From: Cephalotrichum gorgonifer
Taxonomy: Eukaryota; Ascomycota; Sordariomycetes; Microascales; Microascaceae
NCBI GenBank assembly: GCA_900312665.1
Contig: ONZQ02000007.1
Span: 389,156 to 453,155, forward strand
DNA: 64,000 nt
Reading direction: 5' to 3'
The notes below the pieces were generated by a model that saw only the letters and a list, made by a program, of their open reading frames with translations, ran no database searches and was not told the DNA's origin. Position 1 is the first letter of the stretch, and each line of letters starts with the position of its first letter. Positions 1 to 11,022 of the stretch are shown here, in pieces. Both the position numbers and the translations under genes were made by a program.

Positions 1-3000
1 ATGTCAACAGCCGCGTCCTCACCATGGCTACGAACCTGCTCAAGTCTAGCGGGCAGTCCGAGCTCCGCGTTTCGAGCACGCAGATCCAGGTTGCCTGGAT
101 TCTCATCGGCGGCCTGATGTCTCTCGGTCCTAACTTCGTCAAGATCCACCTCTCCCAACTGCTGCTTCTCTGGAAGAATGCACTGCCTAAGCCGCTCGCT
201 CGGGACAATACCTCGTCTCGCAGTCTTCTTGAGGCATCCTTCTTGGCGCACGTGAGGGAGTGTGCGCTCGGGTCTATCCTCGCATTCCTCCAATTTAACC
301 AGCGCCTCCTCACCGTCGACGTATGCAAGCGGATAGCTACCATGCTGCAGAATACCACTTCTTTCATAAAAACGCTGCCCTCAAAGAAGACGACGGATGA
401 CATCTCCCAGAGACTGATCCCGGCCCTGCAGTTGCAAGATATCGATATGATGGTGCAGCGCAGGGTTTTGCAATGTTATATCAAACTCGTGACGACGAGT
501 CCAGCTGGCGGCGCTGAAGCCCTCTTGCAGTCCAACCTACTCACCCTGGCCGTTGCCCTCTTCGCAGACCCAGAGAACTACGCGGCAAACTCGCTGAGTT
601 CGTCAATAGCCTCGGCGGCGGGGACGTTTGAGACTATCTGGGACATCGGGGATAACTCCGGATTTGGCGTAGCAGGTCTCGTCAGGGGGTTCAACGTCAG
701 GAGCCTCCCCGGCCAGCACGAGAATATGAGCGATGTCCCCGCCCTAGACGACGGGAGCCCCGAGGAGGCTATCGACAGGCTTTTGCTCTCGCCCATATGC
801 GGGTCCATCGAGCATGATGCTTCACAGCTGTATCTCGGGGCGGGCGGTACGACCTCTGACCTCCCACCTGACCCTCCCGCGACGGAGGTTATCAACATGG
901 CTATTCAGCTCTTTGCCTTTGTCTTCCCCCTTGCTCCAGGAAAGGTGCAGGAGAGCATCCTTGAGCAGATCAAGACCTTCTCCTCCGCCGGCCCGCTGCA
1001 GCGCGACCCTGGGAGGAAAGCTGCTATCAATGTCAACGTCTCCGCGGCTATCCTTTCGACTCTACGCGTTGCTGTTAAGGAGACCAGTTGCCCCCCCGGC
1101 GACATCACGAACGTGGCCGTGGAGAGGCTGCTGCAGGACACAGTCCGCGATACTATCATCGACCCGGATCCTTACGTCCGCAGCATGGGTTACGCCGCGG
1201 TGGCACGTCTCTGTAGTGCTTGCGGAACTGGGTTCACGAATCATGAGATTAAGTATCTCGTGGATACCATCGTGATCAACAGGGAGCCTAGTGCTCGAGC
1301 CGGCTGCGCTATGTCGCTTGGCGCTATCCAGAGCAAGGCCGGCGGCATGTCGTCAGGGTACCAGCTAAAGACCATCCTCGGCATTCTCATGTCGCTCTGT
1401 AACGATCCCCATCCCACAGTCCATTACTGGGCACTTGAAGCCCTCAGGCTGGCATCTGATGCCGCCGGTCTCGGCTTCTCGCCTTATGTGCCAAGTACTC
1501 TCGGCATGCTTGCACAGCTCTATTCGAACGACACGCACAACCCGGAGATCGCATCCGCCATATCGATGAACCTCGAGATGGAGGTGTCGACGCCGGCAGT
1601 CATCGCGAGATCTGTTGACTCTCTTATCAATGTCCTCGGGCCCGACCTCCAAGACTCTACGAAATCAAGGGAGCTCATCCTGTGCCTCGTGAGCCAGTTC
1701 CAGGGGGAAGAAGAGCTTCTTGTGCAAAGAGCTAGTCTTGGGTGTCTAGAGCATCTCTCCCTGTACGCGCCCGGCCACATGGTTTTTGCCGAGTACGTCG
1801 GGACGCTACAAAAGTATCTCAACTGTGAGGACAGGTTACTACGGGACGCAGCTGTTGATGCGCTCTACAATCTCATGAGGCGAGACCCGCGGGACGTCAT
1901 CAGCGCCGCTGAGAAGGGCTTCGAGGAGCAGCTGTGGCTTGTGCTCGACAACGAGCCATCGCACGACGGCATCCGCAACATCATCCGCAACTGGATGCGG
2001 CAGACGTGTCTCAAGGAGACTGCGCTTTGGCTACAGCGGTTCCAAGCCGTACTAAGGATGACGCGTGCCAAGGTCAGGGAAGACCCCAGCTTGAGGGGAA
2101 ATAAGAAGACGGCGACGTTGGATCTCCAGGACGAGGAGGTAGCCGGCTTCGCCGCTTCCTCGGGCGCTGGGGATGAGAAGGGCGGGCTGGCTGGAGGGGC
2201 AGACGTGGAACCCCTACGGTGGCAGGTGACAACATTTGCTATGGAATGCATGAACGACATCTTCATCATGGTCTCTAAGGATATCATTGCGGACGATGAG
2301 TCGGAGAGCCAGGCAGCGCTGCAGAACAAGATCGCCGATGTTGTGCGGATGGCCTTCTCGGCGTCGACATCGAGCGTCCTAGAGCTGAGGATCTGGGGGC
2401 TCAAGATCATCGGCGCGGTGCTGAAAATGTTTGGCAAGACGCCCGATCCGGACTTTGAGGAGGCCATGCTCCTGGAACAGTACCAGGCGCAGATAAGCTC
2501 GGCACTGACCCCAGCCTTCGCGGCGGACTCATCAGCCGAGCTTGCATCCGAGGCGGTGAACGTCTGCGCGAGCTTCATCGCCACGGGAATAGTGACAGAC
2601 ATCGACCGTATGGGTAGAATTCTCAAGACGCTCGTCACGGGCCTAGAAAACTTCGCCAAGGATGGTGGTGAGAACGTCAGCATCGGCGATCTCAAGGGCC
2701 TCACACCCAACGCGCAGGTCATGGTCAAGATGTCCGTCTTCGCGGCATGGGCGGAGCTGCAGGTCGCTAGCTCGGAGCAGAAGTACCTCCTCGACGTCCT
2801 GAGGCCACACATCGCGACGCTGACGCCCCTATGGCTAGAGTCACTGAGGGAATTCTCGCGGCTGCGGTTCGAGCCGGATATCTCCATGACGCTCGGGCCC
2901 CCTTCGCTCTCGGGCAGCCTCGACACTATCTATGCGGCGCTCAACCGCGAGACGCTCCTGAGGTTCTACCAGGACGTGTGGCTCAAGCTCGTCGACGCCA

Positions 3001-4617
3001 TCGCGAGCCTGATCGAGCAGGACAGCGATTTCGTCTTCGACGCCCTCGACGGAAAGGCGTCGGGTGGACCCCCGACCAACGGGGGCTCCTCGTCGAGGGG
3101 TGCCGATATCAACTACCGCGATGAGCCCGTGGCTTTCTTCTTCGTGTTATTTGGGATAGCTTTCGAGGCGCTCGCAACGAGGCCCGGCCAGAGCGGCTCG
3201 CTTCAGGCACAGGAGCAGACGCTATCGATCCTGCAGGCCCTTCGGAAGATCCTGCATCCCAGCGTGTCGGGGCAGGCCATCTTCCGAGAGGCGGTGTTCT
3301 CGGAGACGATGGACCTACTGGACCGGCTCGTGCTGACGGAGGGGCTCGACGTACAGAGTGTCATCGTCGAGATCGCGCGCGCGCTCTGCGTAGCACACCC
3401 GTCAGCCCGGAAAAAGGGGGACGCCGAGGAGGCCGAGGAGGGCGGAGACCTTTCCGAGGACATCGAGCAGCTCTTCGAACTCACGCGCATTATCGTTCTT
3501 GTCCTCTCAGGTCTGCTGCCGACCCTGGGCGAGGGGAATCAGCCGGCAAGGCACCAGATGACGGATGAGGCTGTGCTTCTCGTGGGCTCGTCACTCGACG
3601 CGCTAGTTGACGCTGCCGAGGCATTCCCCTCTGTCATAAAGACGGACCTACACGCGTGCATCGTACACATCTTCTCTACGATCCTGGCGACGCAGACGCA
3701 GGCATGCCAAGAGCTCATCGTTCCCCAGGCGCTGCCGACGCTGAAGCGCTTCGTGGCGGGCGTGGCGTCGAGGTCGCGGGCCAGCGGGGTCGGCGGGGCG
3801 GACGTGCAGCTCCAGGGGTGCCTGAGGAGGTTCATGGCCGTGTACCTGCGGGCGCAGAGGAGGGAGGAGCAGACATCACTGGCGTGTGTGAAGAACTCTC
3901 TGCTCGCCAGCACGATCCTCTTCACGGCCGGACGGAACGGGCTGCCGGCGACGGATGGGGTTGTGGCTAGATACCTAGAGGAGGTGCTGGATTGTCTTAC
4001 GGACAGGATGGTGAGTTCCCGTCTCCTTCTCTCTTGTCTTCCTTTCTTAGTTTCTTTCTTGCCTTGTACTTCAACGTCTGGTTCCTTGTGACTATTTAAG
4101 CTAATGATGACCGACCGACCGACAGACCTCCAAGATGGCGGCGAACTGCATCCGCTCCCTTCTCCTTACGTCTTCCCCCACACCGGCGGATCACTCCATA
4201 ACGAGGTACCTCTTCCCCCGCCTCGTCACATTCATAACCGCCACCGAACCCGAGGACCCCACCAGGTCCCGCGCCATCATCGCGCAGACCCTGACACAGT
4301 ACATCACCCTCCTATCTCGCGGGCCGGACCCAGTCGCGGGGGGCAGGCTGGCGGCAGGTATGAGCGTCCTGATCGCCGCCCTCCTGTCGAGGGCGAGGGG
4401 CGATGGGGAGGATAGTTACCCGGACACGAAACGGGACCTGCTCGCGCTGGCGGGTGCCGAGCAGAGGGTGTTCCGGGCGGTAGTGGCGGAGCTGAGCGGG
4501 AGCCAGCGGGCGTTCCTGGAGGGGGTGATACGGTCGGGCAAGGTAGGAGGGGAGGCGAAGGCCGAGGAGGGGGGCGAGGCACCGGCTATTGCGCTCAAGA
4601 TGGACTTCGGGTCATGA
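1..4617 (+). CDS. LAA1: HEATR5/Laa1-type HEAT-repeat protein (5' end outside window)
   Basis: Large HEAT-repeat protein of the HEATR5/Laa1 family, whose yeast and animal members assist AP-1 clathrin-adaptor traffic at the trans-Golgi and endosomes. The frame is open from base 3, so the true start lies upstream; about 1,499 residues are visible, against roughly 2,000 for the family. Exons are <1..4010 and 4126..4617, joined in phase 0 across a 115-nt intron (GTGAGT donor, GACAG acceptor). HEAT-type helical pairs run throughout. The best-conserved block, near bases 1150-1560, contains RAGCAMSLGAIQSKAGG and the VHYWALEALRLASDAAG region, as in HEATR5. A WQVTTFAMECMNDIF block follows at about 2220. 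No catalytic motif is present. Family assignment rests on recalled similarity; confidence in the family is high, in the pathway role moderate. Confidence 0.85.
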
Positions 4618-5660
4618 TGGGTGGGAAGGGCACTAGGGTCTGGGCCTTGGCCTGATTCTCGGTCTGTGATGGGGTTCTAGTAGGCGGAGTTGGGGGAGGT
4701 GGAGGAGAGGTGATGGTTCCGTTTACATGTGGTAATAGCTTTGAGGGATGTAGTGGAGTGGAGTGCACAGAACACGTTGCATACGACGGGTATAATATGT
4801 AGGGTCTAAGCGACGTCAAAATATGGAATGTTTGTCTGCAGGAGCTGCATTTGGTGCTGCGACACTGCATTCACACGCATGACACATTTCAGCCCACCGA
4901 CTTCGTCTCGAGTAGAGGTCGATCATCATTCTTCATCGTAGGATTTTGAGGTAGACGCCACATGCGCTCGTGTAGTATAGGATGTCTCTTCCGGTGCGCA
5001 TCCAGCCATGGCATACCCGCCCCAGTTCCCAAGTCCTAACATGTGTACCCAGATCTTTCTTTCTCTCTACCTGTAATGCCTCCTTTCTCGCCGTGGGCTC
5101 GACCTTGCTGTAGAACCCCCCCTCCCCCTTTTCCTAGTTCCCCCGTCTTCCCCATCCGGCGGGCGGGCGGCACGGACCATCCCGGCCGGTCTTCATTACT
5201 CGCGGTTCTTCAGTCCCCCCTCCCGCGGCACGCACGTCGTGCTGCCGCCAGTCGTGTAACCACACTAAGACCCATTTCTTCTCCACTCCAGTCGGCCTCC
5301 CACAGCTACCGGTATAAGCGCAGGTTGCTCTTCAGCGAACAAGGGGTCGAAGAAATGGACACCGGGGAAGAGTGATGGAAGGGAGGACACAGCATATGAC
5401 AGCTTGATCGGAGGTTCGTAACCATATTGATTCATCGCCATGCGCCTCTCGCGTGGATTGCCCCCCAATAGGATTCGGGCTGAAGCTGTTATCACCTCGA
5501 TTCGGTCACCACCACGTAGCCCTCCGGCCCATTTCTCGACCGTAAGACGGTCCAGACGAAGCCTTCCGAAGCAAACAGAAACTCCTCCCTAGAAAGTCCG
5601 CCGCCAAGGAGAGATACCGCCAAAAGAAAATCGCTACTCCGTCCCCCAAAGAAATAGCGT
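4618..5660. other. intergenic, 3' flanks of two convergent genes
   Basis: This stretch separates the convergent LAA1-like and RRM genes. It holds pyrimidine-rich segments near 5050-5160 and only short, frame-broken open stretches. I see no gene in it. Confidence 0.6.
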
Positions 5661-6626
5661 TCACACGCATTGCCATCCACTATGCTTCTTCTTCCTCTTC
5701 TCGCCCTTCGAATCAAGTATGTTTTTGTTAGTTCCATGCGCAATTACCGGCTCCTGTGGTTGGACCTTCTTCTCCCCCTCCTCCTTCTCGCTCTTCCCTT
5801 TCCCCTTCCCCTTGTTCTTTCCCTTTCCCTCCTCTTTCTTCCTTGATTCATGGCCTAGACCATTAGCGCCGCCACTAATTACACAGGGGGGGTTCTCACC
5901 TCGTCCAGGGTGAGGCTCCTCGACCGGTATATCATAGACGTAACTCTGCCAGTAGTCCCTGCCTGCATGGACGCATACATAGCCTGCATAGTCGTACGAG
6001 TAACCATCCATTCCCATACATCCCATCGCCCCCCCAGGGTGCTCGTAGTATCCTCCCACCTTTTTGTCCACGTTATCCGTTAGTACATTCATCACTCTCT
6101 TACGAGGGTTTGAGGGAAGCCCTAACTTGGACCCGCTCGGGGGCATAGCTTGGCGCGGGGCCCGGAGACGAAGCTACGGTCCAACGATGCAACGGCTGGC
6201 CAACGTCGACCAGAGTCCGGATCGAGATTTTCTCGTTCGCGTTGCGGCAGTCCGCTACCAGGTATCGTCCCTTGAAGACTCCGCCATTAAGGAGCTCTAT
6301 CGCTGTAAGCCTCGACATGGTGGCACGGGGGGCTATCAGCGGTCTAGGACTTACGGAAGGCCTTGCAGTAATCCTCGTACCCCAGGACTCTCACCCAGGC
6401 ATGCGTGCTCGCGTTGAAAACCTCGACGTAGTCCACCTCGCACACCGTCCTCACGAAATCCTTCAGCTCTGTCCACTGTGTGTTGAAGGGGAGCTGCATC
6501 TGGTCAGTGGCACTTCGGATGGTTTAACAATGACTCGCAGGGCTATCCCACGTTAGAGACGGTAATGTGATATATCCCCGTCTTATTTCCCGCTTCAACC
6601 TCCAGCATTGCTGTCGGGTCCGACAT
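5661..6626 (-). CDS. RRM-domain RNA-binding protein
   Basis: Reconstructed as four exons on the minus strand: 6626..6552, 6493..6355, 6302..6178 and 6125..5661, about 267 aa. Exons 1-3 give one RNA-recognition motif: beta-1 GIYHITVSN joined to LPFNTQWTELKDFV, then VDYVEVFNASTHAWVRVLGY, then ELLNGGVFKGRYLVADCRNA. Intron 1 (58 nt) has a weak GTGGGA donor but a CAG acceptor; intron 2 (52 nt) has GTAAGT and CAG. Exon 4 encodes a Gly/Tyr-rich stretch, then a very lysine/glutamate-rich tail, consistent with an RNA-binding tail. The third intron (6177..6126, GTAGCT..AAG) is only inferred. Without it the frame closes at 6100, and the Tyr-rich tail would then be lost through a frameshift. The exact biological role is unknown. 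Confidence 0.6.
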
Positions 6627-7095
6627 CTTAGCTGTGTTTGCCGCGCGCTTGCAGGTGTAGACGACGGGTCAGAACCAAGATTCTAGATCCCAGAAACCCG
6701 GTTGTGTGGGACGTGGGAGAACCTGGAAGCACGATGCCGGCTGCATAAAGCATAACAAGTAGTACTATGAACGTCAACCCAAGAGGGCGGTACGGAGACT
6801 GCAGAGGTCAAACATCGGGTCTTGAGCTATCCAGGATAAGCAAAGTCAAGAAAAGGACCCAGCTTCTTATACACCACTTAGCACCTATTCGCTCCCTTTT
6901 GAGCTGGGAAACATGTTGTCATCTGGTCGGACATGCTGATGCTGGAAATGAGGGTGATGGCCAAGAACGCTGCGAACTGAGTGGCCAGGCATGATGGACC
7001 ATGATCATGTAGCAAACATACCTGCAAGTGACAATCGTGCCCGATAGTAAAATATCGAGGCGGCCTTACAGATCGACCTCCCGCTGCAGGTCGTT
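6627..7095. other. intergenic
   Basis: Upstream flank of the RRM gene. Only short open frames without family resemblance are present; I see no further gene. Confidence 0.5.
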
Positions 7096-8174
7096 TCGGT
7101 TCGTCCTCGCACTGCTCCTAAGCCACACTCCCACCCGGATGCCACTCAACCGGTTGGCCAAGACTAGCAGGGCAACAGTTTCGGCTTCGTTTCTGAGCGA
7201 AATAAGCTCTCAGGGTACCATCCACTACTGCCTGCGGTGCGCTCCGTATTCGAACGACGGCATGGTTAGTGCCGGGGAAGCGGAGTGTCTGAGGATAGCA
7301 AAGTTCCTTGTTGGCACGTACAGCCAGCTATGCGGGCGTATGCCATGCCCTGTTGTACTTTGTAGGCATCAATACCCGCAGCCACTCCTTTTCTGAACCG
7401 GAACAAAGCTATCAATAGTGGAAGGTGAGCCAACGCATAGGTAAGGCAGAAGACGAACAGGGGTGTCATCCACTGCGCTGTATTTGATCTCCCCACCACC
7501 AAGTCGCCCACTTTCACGACTAGTGTAAGTACAGTCCCAGTAGAAATTCCGCGCCTTACACCTTCTTCCCACCGTGATGGTACACCTTTCCCAAAAGTAA
7601 GACGTTGAAAAAAACGCGCGGGCTCAAAGTTGAGAAACATTCGGTAGACAACAAGGTCCGAAAATGGTTGGGACTATTTTTACTTCGAGCCCAGAAGGAC
7701 CAGAACCCACAAGTCGTCAAACTCCCACACGCTCTCGTAATTCCGCATACCTTCACAACGTCGACGTCGTCGTACAGCATGTCCGGTGGCCCAATAGAAT
7801 GACACCTTGGGCAAGCTTCCTGTCACCATGAAGCCCTTCCAGCCACTAAACGGCGACGGACTGGTAAAAGAAATCCCATGACGCCGGAGGAAGAGGGACA
7901 TGAGTTCCTGTATAGATATTCATCAAAGATTAGGAAGTGGGTCCACCAATATATTGATCTTCGTTTCGTTGGAAGTGTGGTGCTACATCTTACAACTTCC
8001 TCCATTGGAGAAGTAAAGAAAGTATTGCCCATGTTTCTCCTGATCGGGGCCCCGAAGCCTTGTAATTATTCGAAGGGCCTCAGGATTATCATAGCGGTCA
8101 AGAATTGACTTTGCCACACCGGCTTGGGATATGGTGAAGAAGAGCAGGCGAATGTGATCCACCTCGGAGTGCTG
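7096..8174 (-). CDS. uncharacterised protein, exon structure unresolved (intron-rich or decaying)
   Basis: Several coding-like blocks lie in tandem on the minus strand but in different frames. Block 1 (about 8174-7983) begins near HSEVDHIRLLFFTISQAG and includes AKSILDRYDNPEALRIITRL. Block 2 (about 7901-7680) contains SGWKGFMVTGSLPKVSFYWA and NYESVWEFDDLWVLVLLG. Block 3 (about 7673-7320) contains MFLNFEPARFF and a hydrophobic, probably membrane-spanning segment, MTPLFVFCLTYALAHLPLL. A GTAAGA donor follows block 1, and a CTAAT branch site plus CAG precede block 2, but joining them in phase creates a stop. Either the true splicing differs from what I can see or frameshifts have accumulated. I do not recognise the family. 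It lies just downstream of the WRAP73-like gene on the same strand. Confidence 0.4.
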
Positions 8175-8290
8175 CTGTGCAGAGTTTAATCTTTTACCTC
8201 TATGGTGTTAAAGAACCCTCGGGGAATCATGCCAGCAAATCTCGGGCTGAAAAGCCAGGTGAGTAAGCCTGTGAAGAGTACCGAGTGTGA

Positions 8291-10091
8291 TTATGATCCT
8301 GGCGTCTTTTTGAAGGAAAACGTATCCTCGATTTCGAAAGACGCATCATCGTCGACGCCATCGGGGAAACTTGTTGCTATAAGTGATGTCTGACCAAGAA
8401 GCCTGTTGTCGGATGCAGAAGTTCCCACAGAGGGGCTCGGGAAAACATTCCCCCAAGAGGGATGGGGTTCCTCGGAGTCACCGGATGATACAAGCAAGTA
8501 CCGGTGGTGATCCGCCACGAGTATCACACCGGGAGCCCCTGACGAGTCTATCCAAGAGGCCTGCCATTTGGCTGCAACCTTGCCGCTAGGGAAGTGTTCC
8601 GCGCAGCTTATAGGTCTAGGTCCAGATGACAAAGGATCCCACGTGAAGACAACGCCATTGTAGTCACCGCCCTGACACGTAACGAGCAGAAGCTCGGGGA
8701 TAGACGAGTGCCAGCGGCACGATGTGATGTCGGAAGAGAACATAAGGACCGCACGAAGCTCCATAACGGATAAGTCCCAGATCCAGACGGTAGTAGGAGC
8801 GTCTTCCACCTTAGAAGCTAGCAAGGATGAAGAGCTATCAAAGAGAGCGACTGAGCATCCCGTACTGGTCTCCGATGCAGCGCTGTTTCCCGTAGATGGA
8901 CCATGGGGTGATACTGCCTGAGTAACTCTTACGAACGAGTGGACAACGCGTGTGGAGGGTGGATTAGAAGGGGTGAGCCGTTCTTGCCAAATCTGGGAGA
9001 AAGCGTGAGGTCAGCAAAGCCTCTTGGCCGTTGACGACCGTCGATGAAAGACCAAGAGATTTTAGGATGATGGTCAGGATTCACGGGAAAGTATTGGATA
9101 TTGACGCAACAGGGGCTGACGGTGGATGTGATATATACCTGCAGAGTATCCTTCGGAACAATGGGAGTTGCTGGGTGGTGGAGTCTAGTTGTCTCCAAGC
9201 CACTCGTCACATCTAAGATATACGTGACCCGAGTATCGTCGCACACAGCTACTTTGGAGGCGTCCGGGCTGAGCTGACAACGCTTAATCCCTGCACCTAG
9301 CCCGGAGTGTTTCAACTCTGGCGATGTGACAGTTGGGCTGGGCCCAGTCCATGTGCGGAAGAGGTGGCCATCAGGTGTGTAGAATAAGACCTTGTGCCCC
9401 TGGGAAGGTGATTCCCAAGCGGCGAGCCACCTGCCACCCGTAGCCCAGAACAATCCCTGAGCGTCAACCAAGTCGGGATGCCATGATGTCTGCACTTCCC
9501 ACGTAGTGGGTGTATGGATGCTGATCATGTCCCTGCCATCTGTTCGGGTAAGGATGGCGAGATGGGAGGTGTGCGGGCGGAATGACACACACCTCGGGGC
9601 GGATAGGGGTTGGTAGAACTTAGGGTTGTTGATCTCAACAACTTTGGCGGAGGACAGGCTGAAGATGGAAAACTTGAGCCCGAATGCGGAGAAGGCGCAT
9701 ACCACACTATCATCCGGTCCGAATCGGATGAGAGTGGGCTTGGCGACGGCTGGAGGTGGGACTCGAATAACGGCGCGGAAATCGGAACTCAAGGCTCCGA
9801 AGACCCGAATCTGGGTGTCCGCGGCAATAAGAATCTTGCGAGATAATGGAGACCAGATGAACGACGAGACGGGACCAGAAAGTTCAGACGGCGGTAGAGA
9901 GATCTCGTGGATGGTATTGAGGCTTTCCACTGAGCGAATATTGACTTTGGAGGAGAGTAGAGTAGCAACGAATTTTCCATCGGGGCTAGGAATGCAATGG
10001 AGTGAAGCTGGAGGCACAGGATGCCCACAATTAGTCTCCATCGAAAGCCATATATGGATGGCGGCTTACATTTGAAGGCGGGTGAGAACAT
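8291..10091 (-). CDS. WD40 protein of the WRAP73/WDR8 family
   Basis: WD-repeat protein resembling WRAP73 (WDR8), which acts at centrosomes or spindle pole bodies with an SSX2IP/Msd1-type partner. Exons are 10091..10070, 10007..9139 and 8992..8291 (530 aa). The first exon is only 22 nt and gives MFSPAFK; it joins in phase 1 to SLHCIPSPDGKFVATLLSS, matching the family's N-terminal pattern. The blade containing GIKRCQLSPDASKVAVCDD and the terminal EDTFSFKKT motif are also typical of WRAP73. Introns are 62 nt (GTAAGC..CAG) and 146 nt (GTATAT..CAG). It is divergently arranged with the molybdopterin gene at 11023. No catalytic residues are expected. Family assignment is by recalled similarity. Confidence 0.8.
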
Positions 10092-11022
10092 GGTGGGCGG
10101 CGTGTGATGGATGAGGGTATCAAATTTGAATTTGGTACTAGAGGCACAGAGGATGGGGGCAGACCCAAGGTGAAGGCGGTGGATATTAAATGAAGTGAGC
10201 GGTTCTGCGCCTACACGTCGACATGAGTATCTAGAGTTTTCATATTTAGTCTCTTGGGAGTCTTGCGAGGAAGACTTCTGATGAGGCTGGCGGTAAGGAT
10301 AGATCCGGCAATTGGTAAGAATAATACCTTGGGGCGTGATGCGTACCGGTGCGATCTTGTACCAATCTTGCTTACATTCCGATACTACTTGTATTGAACT
10401 GTATATCGGAGGGTATGGCCAACCACCTCGTGCTGCTCCTACTCTCTGAAGACAAGCGCGTAGTAACCTAGTGTTGGCTTGAATCGCGACTCCCATGTCG
10501 CGTGCTGGCCCCCACCTGCCTCATTGCCCCACCTGCCTGCCCCACCATATTGAGGTTGAATGTTCCAATCGTACCTGCTCCCTGCTCACGCCCTTCCCGT
10601 CATTCAAGATAGTATTAGTCATAATCGGGAAGCTAGCTCTCCTCTGCCCCCTCAATATGAGTGTTATCTCACGCTTGAAGTAATCATATGCCAGAGTGCT
10701 TACCAAGAACAAAGATTGTGGCAAGGCCGAACTTCGATTATTTTCACCTACTTATAATGTAAATATTACCGCAACCTGCCTCATCTATCATAGCCGTCAT
10801 CTGAACACCTCCGCTTTCCCGTTGCTCTCTCGTCGCTCTCCGCCGCTCTCCGCCGCTTAGCTACCTTGAACTATATAGAGGAGACCGCCGCCACCCTTCA
10901 CCAAACCCCGTCCTAATGACTCCTCCTCGTTTGTTCAAACATCAGGTATAATACCTACGCCTCCACGACCCGGCTATCTGTGTTCAAGCCCCTTAGCCCT
11001 CTGCTCATCTACTCCTGAGGCC
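10092..11022. promoter_or_regulatory. divergent promoter region, WRAP73-like / cnxABC
   Basis: A 931-bp region between two divergent start codons. It contains a TATA-like CTATATAG at 10871-10878, about 145 bp before the cnxABC start. It also has a tandem CGCTCTCCGC duplication near 10834-10853 and a few GATA-core hexamers (for example TGATAG and AGATAG on the minus strand), which could bind an AreA-type nitrogen regulator. The regulatory reading is inference. Confidence 0.4.

Noticed and set aside
1865..2926. 353-codon minus-strand frame
   Set aside because: Antisense shadow of the LAA1-like gene, Ser/Arg-rich without domains.
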